Shown here: positions 20,601 to 32,597 of the stretch, piece after piece | Layout of the letters: the number at the start of each line of letters is the position of its first letter | How positions within the stretch are numbered: position 1 is the first letter of the stretch | From: Heterotrichella gracilis | Lineage: Eukaryota; Sar; Xanthophyceae; Tribonematales; Xanthonemataceae | Length of the DNA stretch: 64,000 nt | Assembly: GCA_032358255.1 (NCBI GenBank) | Contig: JAULBX010008329.1 | Location: 52,859-116,858, forward strand | Reading direction: 5' to 3' | Made by a program: the position numbers and the translations under genes | The notes under the pieces: model-generated | What the model saw: the letters and a program-made list of their open reading frames with translations, nothing else | The model's database searches: none | What the model was told of the DNA's origin: nothing

Positions 20601-22081
20601 GGGAGGGAAAGTTAAGAGGAAAATTTCACTTGCTTAATGGGCTAAAAAATGGTTAGAACCGTAAATCAGATCTTGTTGTCAAGATCTGGGCAAGACCTTG
20701 CCTAGCATGTACTTACTTATCTGATTGTATTGCGTATCACCAGAATGCACATGGCCGACAGCAACACTGGCCATATGCTGGCATGAAATTGTCCCCTCAA
20801 GTCACCATGCAATGCCATTGCCATTATCTCTCACTGAACCCAGCAACATTTGGCTACACCATGGTACACTGACAACGCGTGCCTGGGTCACACACCGCAT
20901 GACTCCATGCGCAGCCACAGCTACACTGGTGTTGTCCAGAGCCAACATGGTGCAAAGCCTCACTGCGCAAGCCTTAGGATTCACACCATGATGTCCTGAA
21001 GCATTTGCCATGCTCTACCCGCCCCTGTCCCCCACTCCCACTCCCACTCAAATGTGTGGCATGGTGTACCTCGAATCCCCACATGACCAAAATCCCTTCA
21101 TTGTCTGGCCAGCTCCGCTGGCAATGGTCTTGCTACCATCCCCAAAATTTTGCATGCTGCTATGACACCCACCTTGCCGCCAGCAGCGGGTCTGCATATG
21201 ACCCAAGGTGCAGCTGCTTCCCGGTTGACTTCCCCCCCTTGCGGCTCCCATAGTCCCAGATGTGTGCCTCCCAGCGCCCCGTGCGCTTGTACTGCACGCA
21301 GGTAAGAAATTCAAGATCCTGGGTATTGTTAATGACTGGCACACCACACACACCAGGGCGCACAGTCCGTATTACTCTGTGTTTGTGATTTACGCTCTCT
21401 GAAATTTGAAGCATGAAATAATGAGTGACCAACACAGCTGGAACACCACGCCGCAGTACAGTGCACCCAGGGATTTGACTACCGTCCATTATATTTGCGT
21501 TTGTGATTGATGCTCTCAGAAATTCGTCCCAAGGCTTGTCAAGTATTATTTATCATACAATATGCAACCTAAATAGTGTTTACGTTTCCAACCCACATGC
21601 GAAGGACATCATGGCAAGTTGGCATGAAGGGCCTACATGTCATGGTGTGTTTTATATTGGATCAACGTGCCTACCACCAACCTACATGACCACGCAACCG
21701 TCAAAATCCGCATTTGACAAAAGTTGTTCACATGACCCTGAAGTATTCGAAACCGCTGAGGCGACGTTCTGACTGTTAGGGCTAGTGCCAATTTGGCACT
21801 GAACATGGCAGGTTTTTCTACAAATTCACGTGCGAATGCCACATGAGACCCCGACCCACCTGTGTCACCCCGACGTAGGGGCTCGTCCTGCTCTTGGGGC
21901 CAAAACGGCGAGCTGGCTTGCCATCACCGCCTCCAACCTGCAGCTGCTTGCCCGTGCCGGTGCCGATGGCGGGTGGTGGGCGCTGCGCCTCAGGCTCCAT
22001 ACACACCGCCTCTGCCTTGGTGGTACATGTCATCGAGCTGGTTCGGCTGTGGGGACTCGTCGACAGGGACGCTGCGACCAT
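17674..22081 (-). CDS. AP2-domain transcription factor
   Basis: Plant/algal-type DNA-binding transcription factor, 712 residues in eight exons: 22081-21860, 21291-21173, 20592-20499, 20329-20267, 20020-19496, 19234-19013, 18827-18386, 18125-17674. All phases close. A single AP2 domain at about residues 66-130 is split over the first three exons: SPYVGVTQYKRTGRWEAHIW, then LHLGSYADPLLAARCYDRAA and VKLRG. It has the expected GVT, WEAHIW and YDRAA elements. The remaining 550 or so residues are Ser/Gly/Pro-rich and probably disordered. The last 40 residues are acidic with hydrophobics (DMDFDLLALF), which resembles an activation segment. The start is the ATG at 22081; an upstream GTG-initiated extension was not used. 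The target genes cannot be inferred. Confidence 0.93.
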
Positions 22082-24189
22082 GCTGGTCGAGGGCACGGTG
22101 GCGTCTGATGTGTGGTGTGCTGAGGACAGGGCTTAGGCTAGTGTTGAATTGGGATGCTATGTATAGCAGTGGTTTGCCGATGGTGGGAAGGCAATGGTGG
22201 GTGATAATTATTCGGCTGTGACAGCTACTGAAACACTGGTCTATGTATGCAAGCGGCCGTCAAGTAACGTGCAGCGCGACAGTCGCTGTCGGCGTGGAGT
22301 GGGAAAGCATACACACCGCTGCAACGCAGCTCGACGAGTGCCACAGGCCGTTATTGCGCCGTTGGCGCATATGCCACAGCTAGCTGTGTACAAAGGCACC
22401 GGATGCTGGTGTTCACTATGCGCACACGGCCTGCCCACAGTGGAGTATTAGCGACAGTTCTATTGTAAACAACAGCTGAGTTCAGTGCCAGTGGGGAGCT
22501 TTCATGCAGCGTACTAGCGCTGGCAAACCGCTCAGCAGTGTTTCAAATTCTGAAGTGGCAGCGCTGTCAAGAGGCACTGGAACAATGTTTGCTTAGCTGG
22601 CTTTCCAGTCACCCAACGACCCTCGGTGTTCTATGTATAACCGATATCGAATAGGCGCAAGGGATTACCAAAGCCTCACCCACCCCTTCAACCGCATATG
22701 CCGTTGTGCATAGCGCTTCAAGTTGCGTGGTGGCAGGCATGATGTCGACGGCTGTAAGCGTACAAGGAGACCTAGTGTTGCAAACCCCGTTGGCAGGCCA
22801 AACCACTCCGTGCTGCATATGCAGGTAGGGCGGCCGCCGCCCCGATCGCCAGCTCCGGGCGTCAAGGTTCTCGCGCGGCGCTGGCGTGCGCGCGCAGGCC
22901 CATGTGATCCGTCCCACATGCCATGTGACCCCACCAAACCCTGAACGCCCACATGAGTCCAATGGTGTCATTCAGACGCGAGCGCAGCCCAACGGAGCAG
23001 TACAAATGCTACTACGATGATGCTAGATGATGCCAGGCCCCATGTGGAGGACACCCCTTGCTTAGCGTGACGCGCCGGTGGTGAGCTGTCACCGTACCCA
23101 AATTGTACCGGCTCTCTCCGATGCCACCATTTGGATGGTGGCGGTGGGCAACTGCTGCTCAAGTGAAACGCGGTTTGTTGTAAGTAGACAGCACCACAAC
23201 CACTCAAAAGAACCTTGTACACTTGTAAGTGATAGGCATCTGTATACTGTGCACTGATAAGTCATCGTCTGCACAGGCGACTCAAGAGGTCGGATACAAG
23301 TGCGACAGTCACCCAAAAGCCGCTTGGGCCAAAAACTGGCAGTACACTTCAGAAGAGAATCGCTGAGCACTAACAATTGAAAGACCGGGCAGCAGACTCC
23401 CTGCCCTGCCAGTGGCACGCATGGTGGGCAGGGAAGTGCAGTGGTGCGTGGCACTCAGCACCCACAGCTACTCATGGGCACAATCTGTGCTGCCTTCAGC
23501 TCAGCAACATGGCCAGATTCTGAAGCAGCTGCATCACCCCGCACCCTGGCCCCTGTCTGTACCTGACAAAGCCATGCCAGCAATGGTTCCACCGCCACAG
23601 TCTGCCACCGCCGCTGCATGGGGCAAATGGTCCTAGGCAGGCATGCATCAGGCTGGCGGCTGGCGCAGGCTGCAAGGAATGCTACCAGGCCCTGCCATTT
23701 TAATGGCTCTAAAGCGTCATTAAAATTTGACTATTTTGCTGTGGTTATAGTCAGTTGCAATAAATTAAATGATACATTGCTGTAGCTGTTGTGGACCTGT
23801 GTGGAATCACAAACATTGGTGGTCCACAGCACTTACAATTCAGCGGTCGCATAGATCCCCGTATGTGACTGCCCAATACCCTGCCTGAGTGGTGCAACCT
23901 GTGTACATGAGAACATTAGAAATCCTATGCATGAACCAGTGATAGTCCATGCCTGCCTGTCCCCCTCATAAAAACCCAAAAGATATCCTCACACGCAAAT
24001 ACGCCAAAGTGGGTAGCCTCACATCCCGTTTACTCTATGCACCAATCCCCTTGATACCGGAAACGCCTCAACCCCATAACCCCTAGTCCATCCTCCCAAA
24101 TCCCCACATGAATCAACCATTGGTACAGGCAGTCTCCCATGCCACTCTTTCCTTGTGCCCAAATGCTACCCACCTGGCTGTCCCAAACC
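22082..24189. other. Spacer between AP2 gene and ABM gene
   Basis: No gene recognised. It should include the AP2 promoter (just above 22081) and the 3' end of the minus-strand ABM gene. Open frames up to about 120 codons lack domain signatures and overlap one another on opposite strands. Confidence 0.4.
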
Positions 24190-25500
24190 CTACATGAACC
24201 CTACAAAGTCTGTCTCTATGTAGCTCTGCCCCCTCTTGGACGCAAACTCGATGCCTGCATCTGCCACCGCCTGCTTGAAGGACTGGTAGGGGCCGGCGGG
24301 CACATGCACACCCACGTGGTCTGCCTTGGAGGAGTACCTGAGTGGGGTGTAGGGGGGAGGAGTGGGGTGGGGTTGGGTGGATGGTGGTGGTATGCTTGGT
24401 TGATGGTGGGCACATGAGGTAGCTACACTGCCTTCAAAGGGGTAGGGTGCTGGTGGGCGTTGCATGTGTTCTGGAGTATGTGTAGTGTCCGGCACAAAGG
24501 GTGGCTATCATCACGGTCCAAATGCCGCAGCCCCCACTCAAATCCCCAAACAGGGTTCTACCACCTGGCGGGTGGTTGAATTGCACACTGCCAAATTTGC
24601 AGGAAATCCCAGGGCCCATGTATGCATGCGCATGGCTATTATATAATAGCGGTGGGCACTCGTTAGTAACATAAACACCTTGCAAGCTTAGATACAATAA
24701 CATATATATGCACACTGCCAGGAGAGAATGGATTGAGTGCATGTGCGAATACAATGCATGCAAGCCCATATGGATTGCATCGTGCCATGATGCAATCCGG
24801 CCAGGTGCCCTACCTCTCAAACATGAACAGCTTGAGCGGGTTGTTGTCAGCGATGGAGGGCTGGTAGCACAGCGTGTCTGGCTCCGCGCCATCACAGAAC
24901 TCTGCCAGTGGCTGCAGTAGGGCCAGCCAGGTGTCGCGATCTGCTATGGTCTTGAACTCCAGCTCAATGGCCAGGACGAAACCCTAAGCAGTGGGCGGGC
25001 ATTTTTAATACCCTAGCTGTGGCCGGCCCAAACCCTTCACGAGGGCTTTATCAGGGAGTGTGTAGGTGCGGGAATTCAATGGTTGGTTCCGATGCAGCTT
25101 AGTAAGTGAGCTGATGTGCAGGTTATGCTGGGCAGTGGGGCAGACAGGACCTTGCGGGTAGTGTGACTCGGGTGCTTGCCACACACCTCATTCCCTGTTG
25201 GAAGCTTGCAGTAAATTGGGTGATCTAAGCAGTCCATTTAACGGGGTGGGCAGGTTTACACCAGGTGTTATTGCCTACCGTGTTTTTCCTGCTCCTCCCC
25301 CGCTTGCCAGTGCCCTTCTTGCCCTCCTTCTCCCCCGCCTTGAAGGCTGCAAAGGCAACACCTGCGCCTGCTGCTAGGGTAACCAACCTGGAGGCGAAAT
25401 GTGACGTTGATGTACAGGTGCACTTTTGTATTATGGTGGAAGGCCAAAATAAGCTGGGAAAGGAACAGTACTGAGCTAGGCAACTGCGATATGCATGCAT
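24190..25500 (-). CDS. Antibiotic biosynthesis monooxygenase (ABM)-fold protein
   Basis: Predicted 179-residue protein in three exons: 25500-25279, 24983-24814, 24337-24190. Phases close to the stop. After a Cys/Ser-rich N-terminus comes a hydrophobic stretch (LVTLAAGAGVAFAAF, about residues 39-53) and a Lys-rich linker (KEGKKGTGKRGRSRK). The ABM-like domain then begins FVLAIELEFKTIADRD and includes LCYQPSIADNNPLKLFMFER and SKADHVGVH. Members of this ferredoxin-like fold are usually small dimeric oxygenases, or proteins of unknown role; no substrate can be named. The hydrophobic segment may be a membrane anchor or part of an organelle-targeting peptide. The start is the first ATG in an open exon, so an upstream exon is possible. 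Confidence 0.75.
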
Positions 25501-26343
25501 GATGGGTGACTAAGGGACTGCTTGTTGCAACAAGTTATAGCAAATTGAAAAAGACAGAAGGACAATACAAGGCAGTACTGAGGGTTTTGATGAGACCCAA
25601 CAAGCCTCTGCAGCACTCTGCACAGCGTAAGGGTCGTGGATCAGGGTTTTGCAGCGGTACCATGACAGGGCACCCATGCTGAGGGACGAGGAAGGACAAG
25701 ACCGTTGTTGACAACTCAGACTGTGCTGAAAGAGAAAGAAACACAGCCAGTTGCGTATTTACTGCCGCTAAGTGCAACTGGGTCACTGTGCACAATTCTG
25801 GCCAAGTCCAAAAAGCGTAGTGTTTAATATTTTATTTTATAGCCATTTGCAGGTCAATAATTTTCTCTTGATAGGTTACCGTTCAGAGGTCCTTCAGCGT
25901 TTACGGTATTCATCAGAGAAAAAGTTGGTACAATCCCGGCCACGCACCTGTACTTGGCTGAACAGTGTGGGTGGTAACAAAGCATGCGCATACCCACCAC
26001 TTCCCAGCCGTGACGGGGTCCAAGCACCATGGGCACGAAGCCCCATTCCGTTGGTATTCAGCGGCCCGTGGCTCCTATTATGGATAGGGAAAGCTTCCTT
26101 GGACACAAAATGCTGTTCAAAGACCAGGCACGGCATGCGCCTCCGCATATGCAGGATGTGCATGCATAAACGGTGACAGATGCATGCAGCCTCGATCATG
26201 TGCACTAAACACCTCCACTCCTCACTGCTTTGTATAAGTCTTGCTAAGAACTAGGTGTGACTACTCTTGTGTAATTTACTCCACCATTTCTGCCCCTCAC
26301 CCTACACTCTACACCCAACACAAGGTCACTCCTGCACTCTCAG
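25501..26343. other. Divergent region, probable missing bestrophin first exon
   Basis: It lies between the 5' ends of the ABM gene (minus) and bestrophin (plus). The bestrophin start and any transit peptide should lie here. One weak candidate is an ATG near 26029 whose frame runs to about 26158 before a GTGCAT donor-like site. It was not called because nothing beyond phase supports it. Confidence 0.35.
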
Positions 26344-29300
26344 GTGTTCTCTCAGGACAACTGGGAGTGGCAGCGAAGCTATAGGCGATACCTGCCCGAA
26401 GGGATCGTATGGTATGCTTCCACTATACCCCACCCCTCCCACACCCCACACACCCCGCACCCACAACCCACCACACCCGCACCCCACCACACCCGCAACC
26501 CCCTCGCCAAAACAATGCTGCACAATATTCACTTGGTATACACGTGATTCTCCCCACATTCATGCCAACACGGCGTATGTTTTGAGCCAGCCATGCTTTG
26601 GTGCAGGGTCTGGCCGTGGGCACCCTAAACCCTACTACAAACCCTAACCCAAAAGAGCCCGTTGTTTGAGCCAGCCTGTTGCTTTGCTGCAGCTTCCCGG
26701 ATGCATGTAACTGTTTCTTTAAAGTTTGCTGCACTTTGCGAGTAGCCAAGGAGTTGCTTGTGCATGGGTTACACCCTAAATCCTCAACCCCAAACCCTAC
26801 ATAGCCCCTGATTTTAGCCAGCCATTCCTTGCTGCAGCTTGCGGGTGGCCAAGGGCGTGTTTGTGCCCATACTGTGGGTGGTGGCGGTGGCGTGTGCGGT
26901 GGGGGTGTACCACCACTTGATAGGGGTGAGTGACACTAGTGGCGAGGAGAGGAATCGAGGGGTTATGGCGGGTGCACAGATGGGGCACGCATTTGGTGCA
27001 TCGTAGTGGGGAGTGTCATACTATGCTATTAGTATTAGCAGAATCTGGGAAGAAGGGATCGCGCGGATAAGGTTGACACTGTGGATTTGGGGACCTCTTT
27101 CCTGGTTTATGAATGACACCCCTGACACAACCCACCTGTTTTTGGTTTATAAACTAACGCCCCTGGCACAACCTACCAGGCTCCACCTGCAGCATCCCAC
27201 CACCCCCCACATGCTCTTGACCCCCAACCCCACCCCCCTGCCCTCCACAGCCCTTCCCCGGCCTGCCCGACAGTTCCTCCCTGCCAGTGGCAGCCACCAT
27301 GACCTCCTTTGCCCTGTCCCTGCTCATGGTGTTTCGCACCAACAGCAGCTATGGCAGGTGGTGGGAGGCGCGCCAGGTGTGGGGGCAGGTGTACAACGCA
27401 ACCAACAACCTCATGCGGCAGGTGCGAATGTGCTCTTTTGTTGAATTCGCTTTGTAACCACAAACTCATAAACTGTGGTGCGCTGTCTCCCCCGCACCTT
27501 CTCCCCACCTTGCCCCGCACCATGTCCGTCTGAAAGCCTAATGCCTGATCATACGGTACTGTACAACCCTGGTGTTGCGGCAAGTGTGCGCGCAACAAAC
27601 AACCTCATAACAGGTGCGCGAACTCCCCCCTATCCTCTCGCCATAATGTCTCCGCCATATCCACATGCAAAGGCAAAATCCCTACGGCGTACATCAAGCC
27701 AACGTCCGCATGCAATCCTACAACCCCACCCACACCCTGTCAAACCCGCTTGCATATCAGGGACCGCAGCAGGGGCTCTTCCCACCCCCACCCCTACCCC
27801 CGTTACATTCCACTTGCAACCCTGAATCCCAATCATAATATTGTGTGCCTAGGGCTACTGCTGGCTGCCCCCCGGCTCCCCCCATCGGCCCGTTTACCTG
27901 CGCTGGGTGCGTGCACTGCCATACCTGCTCAAGGCACACATAGTGGAGAACCAGGACCTGGAAAAGGAGCTGCAGGTGGGGAACAAATAACCAATTTAAT
28001 ATTTTTCATTTTTCATTTTAATTTCCTTTTTACCAGAATTTCCTTCTGTTTCATTGCCATTTCCCTTCTGAGTTTGATGAATATGTTTTATATGATACCA
28101 GATAGGCATAAATGTATAAAATGGTACCAAGGAAAAAAAGGGCGGGTCTCACGATGCGGTAGGACATTAGCAGTGCACGGTAGGGTTTTGCTGTTTGCAA
28201 ATGAGGAGCTGCAGTGTGGACAGGAAGGGGTGAACCCTTTGTGGGATTTGTGCTAGAACCTTGCAGGGTTTGTCATATGGTAGGGTGTTGCTGAAGCTGG
28301 CAGGAGAACACATATCCCTGACCTGCCTGCATCACCCCCCACCCATGCACCCCCACACACACATCCACCCCCCCTGCCCCACCCGCCCGCAGGAGAGGCT
28401 AACCCCCCGCGAGTCATCCTGGCTGATGGTCCAGCGCCATCGACCACTCCTGGCAGCGCAGCTGGTCACTGACCTGATGGCAGGTGGGGATTTGCCGGGA
28501 ATTCTGTAACAACTTACTCTGCCTTTTTACAAAATCTTTGTTCCTTCATCTTTGCGCTTGTTTGCTCTTTGTAGAGAGGGGGATGGGGGGTGGGGATGAG
28601 GAGTGGGGGACGTGTGTGTGTTGGAGAGATGTCTGCACATGGCTGACAATTCTAACAAGGGTTTGCACGCGCAGGCAGCGGGGTTGACAGCCGGCGCCTG
28701 CAGCTGCTTGACCGCCAGGTGGAGACCTACGCGAACCCTGCTCTTACCCTAAAACCCTAACCGCGAAGCCTCAACACTAACAAGGGTTTGCATGTGCAGG
28801 CAGCGGGGTTGACAGCTGGCGCCTGCAGCTGCTTGACCGCCAGGTGGAGAATTATGTGAACCTCACGGGGGCGTGCGAGAGGCTGCTCAGGACACCCATA
28901 CCGCTGGCGTACACGCGGTAGGGTTTGTGGTGGTGGTTAAGGTTTGTGGTTAGCGTCGGTGGAGGCGGTTTGGGTCTGTGTGGAGACGGGTAGGGTCTGT
29001 GCTTAAGGTTGGCGGTGGCAGTTTGGGTTTGCAAGGCTGAGGGTTGCTGGAGGCGACTACGGATGGGGAGGGGCTGGGTCTGGAAAGTGCGGTAAACGGT
29101 GTGTTTGGTTAGCCAGATCCTTGGGCTGGGAACAGTGGTTTGAGAAGGATTGGAACCGTGGTGACGTTGTTGAGTGTATCGCAACCTCCTTTACTCGCAT
29201 TTTCAATTAATGCCATGTCCCCTTGCCCCCTCACTCAGGCACCTCTCCCGTTTCCTCATCATCTGGCTCACATTCCTCCCCCTGGGGCTTTGGCCGGTGT

Positions 29301-29596
29301 ACCAATGGTGGACCGTACTGGTGGCTGCAGCAACAGCCTTTCTGCTGCTGGGCACGGAAAACATCGGGATCCAGATCGAGGAGCCCTTTTTTGTGCTCCC
29401 CTTGGAGAAATTCTGCTCCGCAATGGACCGAAATACGGTGGAGATTGCGGAGTGCTGGGGGGACTGCCGGGGGGTGCTAGAGGAGTCTCTTGCGGTGGCC
29501 AAGGGGGTGGGGGGTGGTTGGGGAGGGGGGGAGGGGCAGGGGGGTGTGGGAGATGGGGGGCATGTTGCGGCCAATGGCGTGTCGCTTGCATGTTGA
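26344..29596 (+). CDS. Bestrophin-family anion channel, plastid type (5' incomplete)
   Basis: Bestrophin (UPF0187) family anion channel, of the group that includes plant thylakoid voltage-dependent chloride channels. Exons: 26344-26411, 26838-26925, 27251-27421, 27853-27975, 28393-28483, 28800-28917, 29239-29596. Phases close to the TGA and give 338 residues without the start. Landmarks in order are SQDNWEWQRSYRRYL, first membrane segment VFVPILWVVAVACAVGVY, FALSLLMVFRTNSSYGRWWEAR (the family signature), LLRTPIPLAYTRH, IIWLTFLPLGLWPVYQWW, and GTENIGIQIEEPFFVLPLE. The C-terminus ends in a Gly-rich stretch. Plastid location is inferred from similarity to the plant type; no transit peptide is seen because the first exon is missing. 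A second copy of part of the sixth exon lies upstream at 28675. Confidence 0.9.
26580..26870 (+). repeat. Acceptor-side echoes of bestrophin exon 2
   Basis: The sequence GAGCCAGCC..TTGCTGCAGCTTGCGGGTGGCCAAGG at the true acceptor (about 26815-26855) is echoed at about 26580-26620 and 26660-26770. The copies contain decayed acceptor and exon-start sequence and lie within a CCCTAAA-rich intron. Confidence 0.65.
27550..27620 (+). repeat. Decayed copy of bestrophin exon 3 end
   Basis: About 50 bp resemble the exon 3 terminus encoding YNATNNLMRQ with its GTGCGAA donor (27395-27430). The copy sits 180 bp into the next intron and keeps a GTGCGAAC donor-like site. Confidence 0.6.
28665..28865 (+). 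repeat. Duplicated 5' half of bestrophin exon 6
   Basis: The first 60 or so bases of exon 6 (GSGVDSWRLQLLDRQVE, from 28800) and the preceding acceptor occur also at 28675-28740, offset 125 bp, with GSGVDSRRLQLLDRQVE. The upstream copy changes after VET and runs to a stop in CCCTAAA sequence, so it cannot replace the whole exon. Confidence 0.85.
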
Positions 29597-30546
29597 CCAA
29601 TGACTGTGGTGTGTACCTCATATAAAACTCACTTCGTTTTACGTTACACAATTAACTTTTGGGACGCGTGATTGGCATGGACTCCCCATTCATCTTCCAA
29701 GAAAAGTGTTCTTGTGTCCCCAAACTCCGCCTTGGGTATCTGCTTTCTTTGTTTCCTCAGACTACTGCACAAGTAAAATTTAATGCGCCAGCGACATTGA
29801 TCTTTTATGTTGACAATGCTGTTTGCGAAGGACCAGGAAGTGGTCAATGTCTTTTGTGACCTGGTGGGAAATTTAGTCTGGTGCTAGCTTCCAAATTGAC
29901 TCATGATGATATGGCGGCTATGTCTGTGACGGGGAAGCTCAGCACCAGCACATTGCACGCTTGCGCGAGGACTCAGCTGCAGTCCATCTAAGAGCGGCCA
30001 TTAATTACATTTACTGGCTTGTGGTTTGGCGCCGTGCTGCACGGTGTGTGGGAGTTTTGTTTCTTCTTACTTTCTTAAAGTCAGTGATCGCAGCGGGGGA
30101 GATTGTTTTGAGCCCTGAAGAGCTTTGCTTCCTTTTCTCTCTTTCCTTCACCTTGAATACAATCAGTTCATTCCTTGTAATCAATATGCTGAATCAGAAT
30201 GATGCATCAGATGAAAGATGCCGCACAGAGTCCAGTGAGGTGTGAAGCTCATTCCTGTCTTTGGGATTGCTTGCTGCAATCCACACGTGCACTGATGGCT
30301 ACCAGTGGTTGGTGAATTCCAATCACACCACGTGTGATCCACAAATGTCAAGCGCATTGATGTTTACACATGACATGTTGAAGATTAATGCTCAAGCTAG
30401 TGTTCATTACAGTGGACACATCCACCGCCAGTTGACAGTATCACCGCATTGGAAAACAACGAATTTATTCCTCTCAGTAGCTGCCATCGCTGTCACATGC
30501 ATCAAATTTCCACCCTCAAGGCCCCCCCCCCCCATCCCTCCCTTTC
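29597..30546. other. Convergent spacer
   Basis: It lies between the bestrophin stop and the stop of the next minus-strand gene. No coding signal was recognised; it probably consists of the two 3' UTRs. Confidence 0.45.
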
Positions 30547-32208
30547 TCATGCCCTCTTCTTGACAGTCACCCCCGACACATAGGTGAGGCTGAGGTACAC
30601 CCCCGCAATGCACGATATCGCTCCTCCCATGTCCAGCCCAGTGGCCACGCCCCTGAACACCCTCAGCAGGGTTTCTGCATGCGGTGGAACACGAAAGGCT
30701 CAGGCACAGCGACAAGAGAACAGGGAGTGTGGGGGGGAGGGTCACATGTATGCATACACACACATTGCCGTGGGATGCTACAGGTTTTGATCACTGATCA
30801 CAGTGTGTGTCGCCAAGCATTCATGCACATGCACAGGTTTGGTGCAGTAAGGTGGAGTCATGCAATGGGACATTCAGGGTGGTCGCGTGCTCACACTTAT
30901 AATGCATTGCGCGGCTGGGCGGGGTCTGAGCACTATACCATACATGCATACACGTGGATGCCGCTGCAGGTAATTTGAGCATTACGCAAGGGGGTCAATT
31001 CAACATCATGGGTTGTAATGGGAAGGCTACTCACCAGCTGCCCCAGAGTGCCTGTTGCTGACCAGCAGCAGTAGTGGCCGGATGTGGCGCGCGTCTCCCA
31101 GTGCGGTGCCCGATGCCAGCGCCTCGCCAGCCACCTGCGCCAACCACAGCGCAGCGTAATGATCACGGCATGATGATCACAGCCCAGCGTAATGATTACG
31201 GCATGGTGATCACAGCGTAGGGTATTGGCCTGCACAGTGACGGACCAAGGTACTGCTAGACATGGGCTCGTAGCAAGTCAGTGCCAGCAGTAGGAAAAGC
31301 GGTACACAGGGTTTAGGGTTTGTGCGCGTAGGGTTGAGGGTCATACCGCGAGACTCAGCTCAAGCGGTGGGAAAGCGGTATTCAGAGTTTAGGGTTTAAG
31401 GTTTGTGAGTTTAGGGTTTAGGTCGTACCGCGAGCGTCAGTGCCAGCAGCAGGAAGCTGTATGCGCGCAGGACGCCCAGCTTCTCCTGGTTGGGCTTGCC
31501 AGTCCCCAGCAGGTACAGCAGGGTGCACAGCGCCGCCAAGCCACCGGTGGCTTGCGTCTGCCAGTCAACCTGGCCACCTGCAACAGGTTCAGCTCATTGC
31601 GTGGCCAGCCTTGTGGAAAGGTAGACAACCCAGTATGCTGTGCAGTGGATTCTTGTGTTCCTGCCTACCTATGAGTAGTGGTGTGCAGTGCAGGGCTGTC
31701 CTGAGGGCAAAGTAGACCGTCTGCACAGCATGGACAGCGTCAGTGCCGAAACAGTGACAGTGCAAGTCAGGCACAACACCAGAGCCGAAGGAAACTCACG
31801 TGACCAATCACAGCCGCTTTCAAGTACTTCCTGGTGGACGCCAGCCGTTTGTACTCTGCGAGGTGGGCATGGTGGCGAGGTGGGCATGGTACTGTGTTAG
31901 CTACTGGTCAATATGCATGCATATACATCAACACTGTCGGAATGCCTTCCACACTGAGAACTCCCAACGACGACATGGTGATAATTGTAAAACAGCAACC
32001 GCAACGTTGGTGCCAACGTGGGTGGTGGGTGATGTGGGCGCTGCTGGATAATGCATGCGTGCTTACTGGTGTCGATGGTCATACGGTATTGGAAGTCCGA
32101 GCCGTCCGTTCCCGCCTGTTCACAAGAAAACAGGGTCAGGCACCACGAATAAAAAGGCAGTTGCCATCGCAGGAGCGAAAGGCGCCTTGTACGCACCGGT
32201 CTCCGCAT
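30547..32208 (-). CDS. Small multi-pass membrane protein ending in KKRA
   Basis: Family not recognised. Six exons: 32208-32197, 32115-32067, 31855-31800, 31569-31429, 31134-31035, 30674-30547. Phases close for 161 residues. The first coding exon is only 12 nt (MRRP). A soluble start (DGSDFQYRMTIDTKYKRLAS) leads to hydrophobic stretches at about residues 49-60 (LAALCTLLYLL), 71-90 (AYSFLLLALTLAVAGEALAS) and 128-147 (ISCIAGVYLSLTYVSGV), the last just before the C-terminus. The final four residues, KKRA, fit the KKXX endoplasmic-reticulum retrieval signal if the tail faces the cytosol. The 389-bp gap to the divergent TMCO4-like gene may be a shared promoter. Function unknown. Confidence 0.72.
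31140..31218. repeat. Short tandem repeat with TGATCA cores
   Basis: Units of about 33 bp built on CAGCGTAATGATCACGGCAT and GATGATCACAG occur twice in tandem inside an intron of the membrane-protein gene. The TGATCA cores are palindromic. Confidence 0.7.
31255..31445 (-). repeat. Copies of donor edge of the membrane-protein gene exon 4
   Basis: The end of exon 4 (LLLALTLA with GTACGACC donor, from 31429) is echoed in the intron at about 31340-31385 and 31260-31300. TTTAGGG-type tracts separate the copies. Confidence 0.65.
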
Positions 32209-32597
32209 CTCGCCCAGCTTTCTACCCAGATCGAATAGGTTTAGGTTTCGTATCTGCGCAACGTTTCAACCGGATTTACTAGCAAAAAATAAGCGGTTGA
32301 TACAGGCAGGCAACGAAAGTGCAACTGCACATATGCGCTGCTAGCCGGGTTATATGCGCACTGGGTGATAGGCGGAACGGTATCAACTCCATAGCACCTT
32401 TTGTACTACATAAGCACTGTTCACATTTTCTGCCAAGTTCCCAGATGACTAGTGCAGTTTGACTTGCTCTCATACCTTAGGATATAGGTTACGACAGCAG
32501 GAGCTTTATGCTTTGTGGCATGGAATGGCATGGTGCAATTAAGTACTCCTGAGTAGCACACCCCTCATGTGGTGCTGTACAACGCTCTGCAGCAAAT
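32209..32597. promoter_or_regulatory. Putative bidirectional promoter region
   Basis: A 389-bp interval separates the start codons of two divergent genes, the KKRA membrane protein (minus) and the TMCO4-like gene (plus). It must contain both 5' UTRs and at least part of both promoters. No specific element is claimed. Confidence 0.45.

Noticed and set aside
28675-28740. Alternative exon 6 of bestrophin as a functional mutually exclusive exon
   Set aside because: It lacks the second half, including the conserved PIPLAYTRH block, and runs into a stop.
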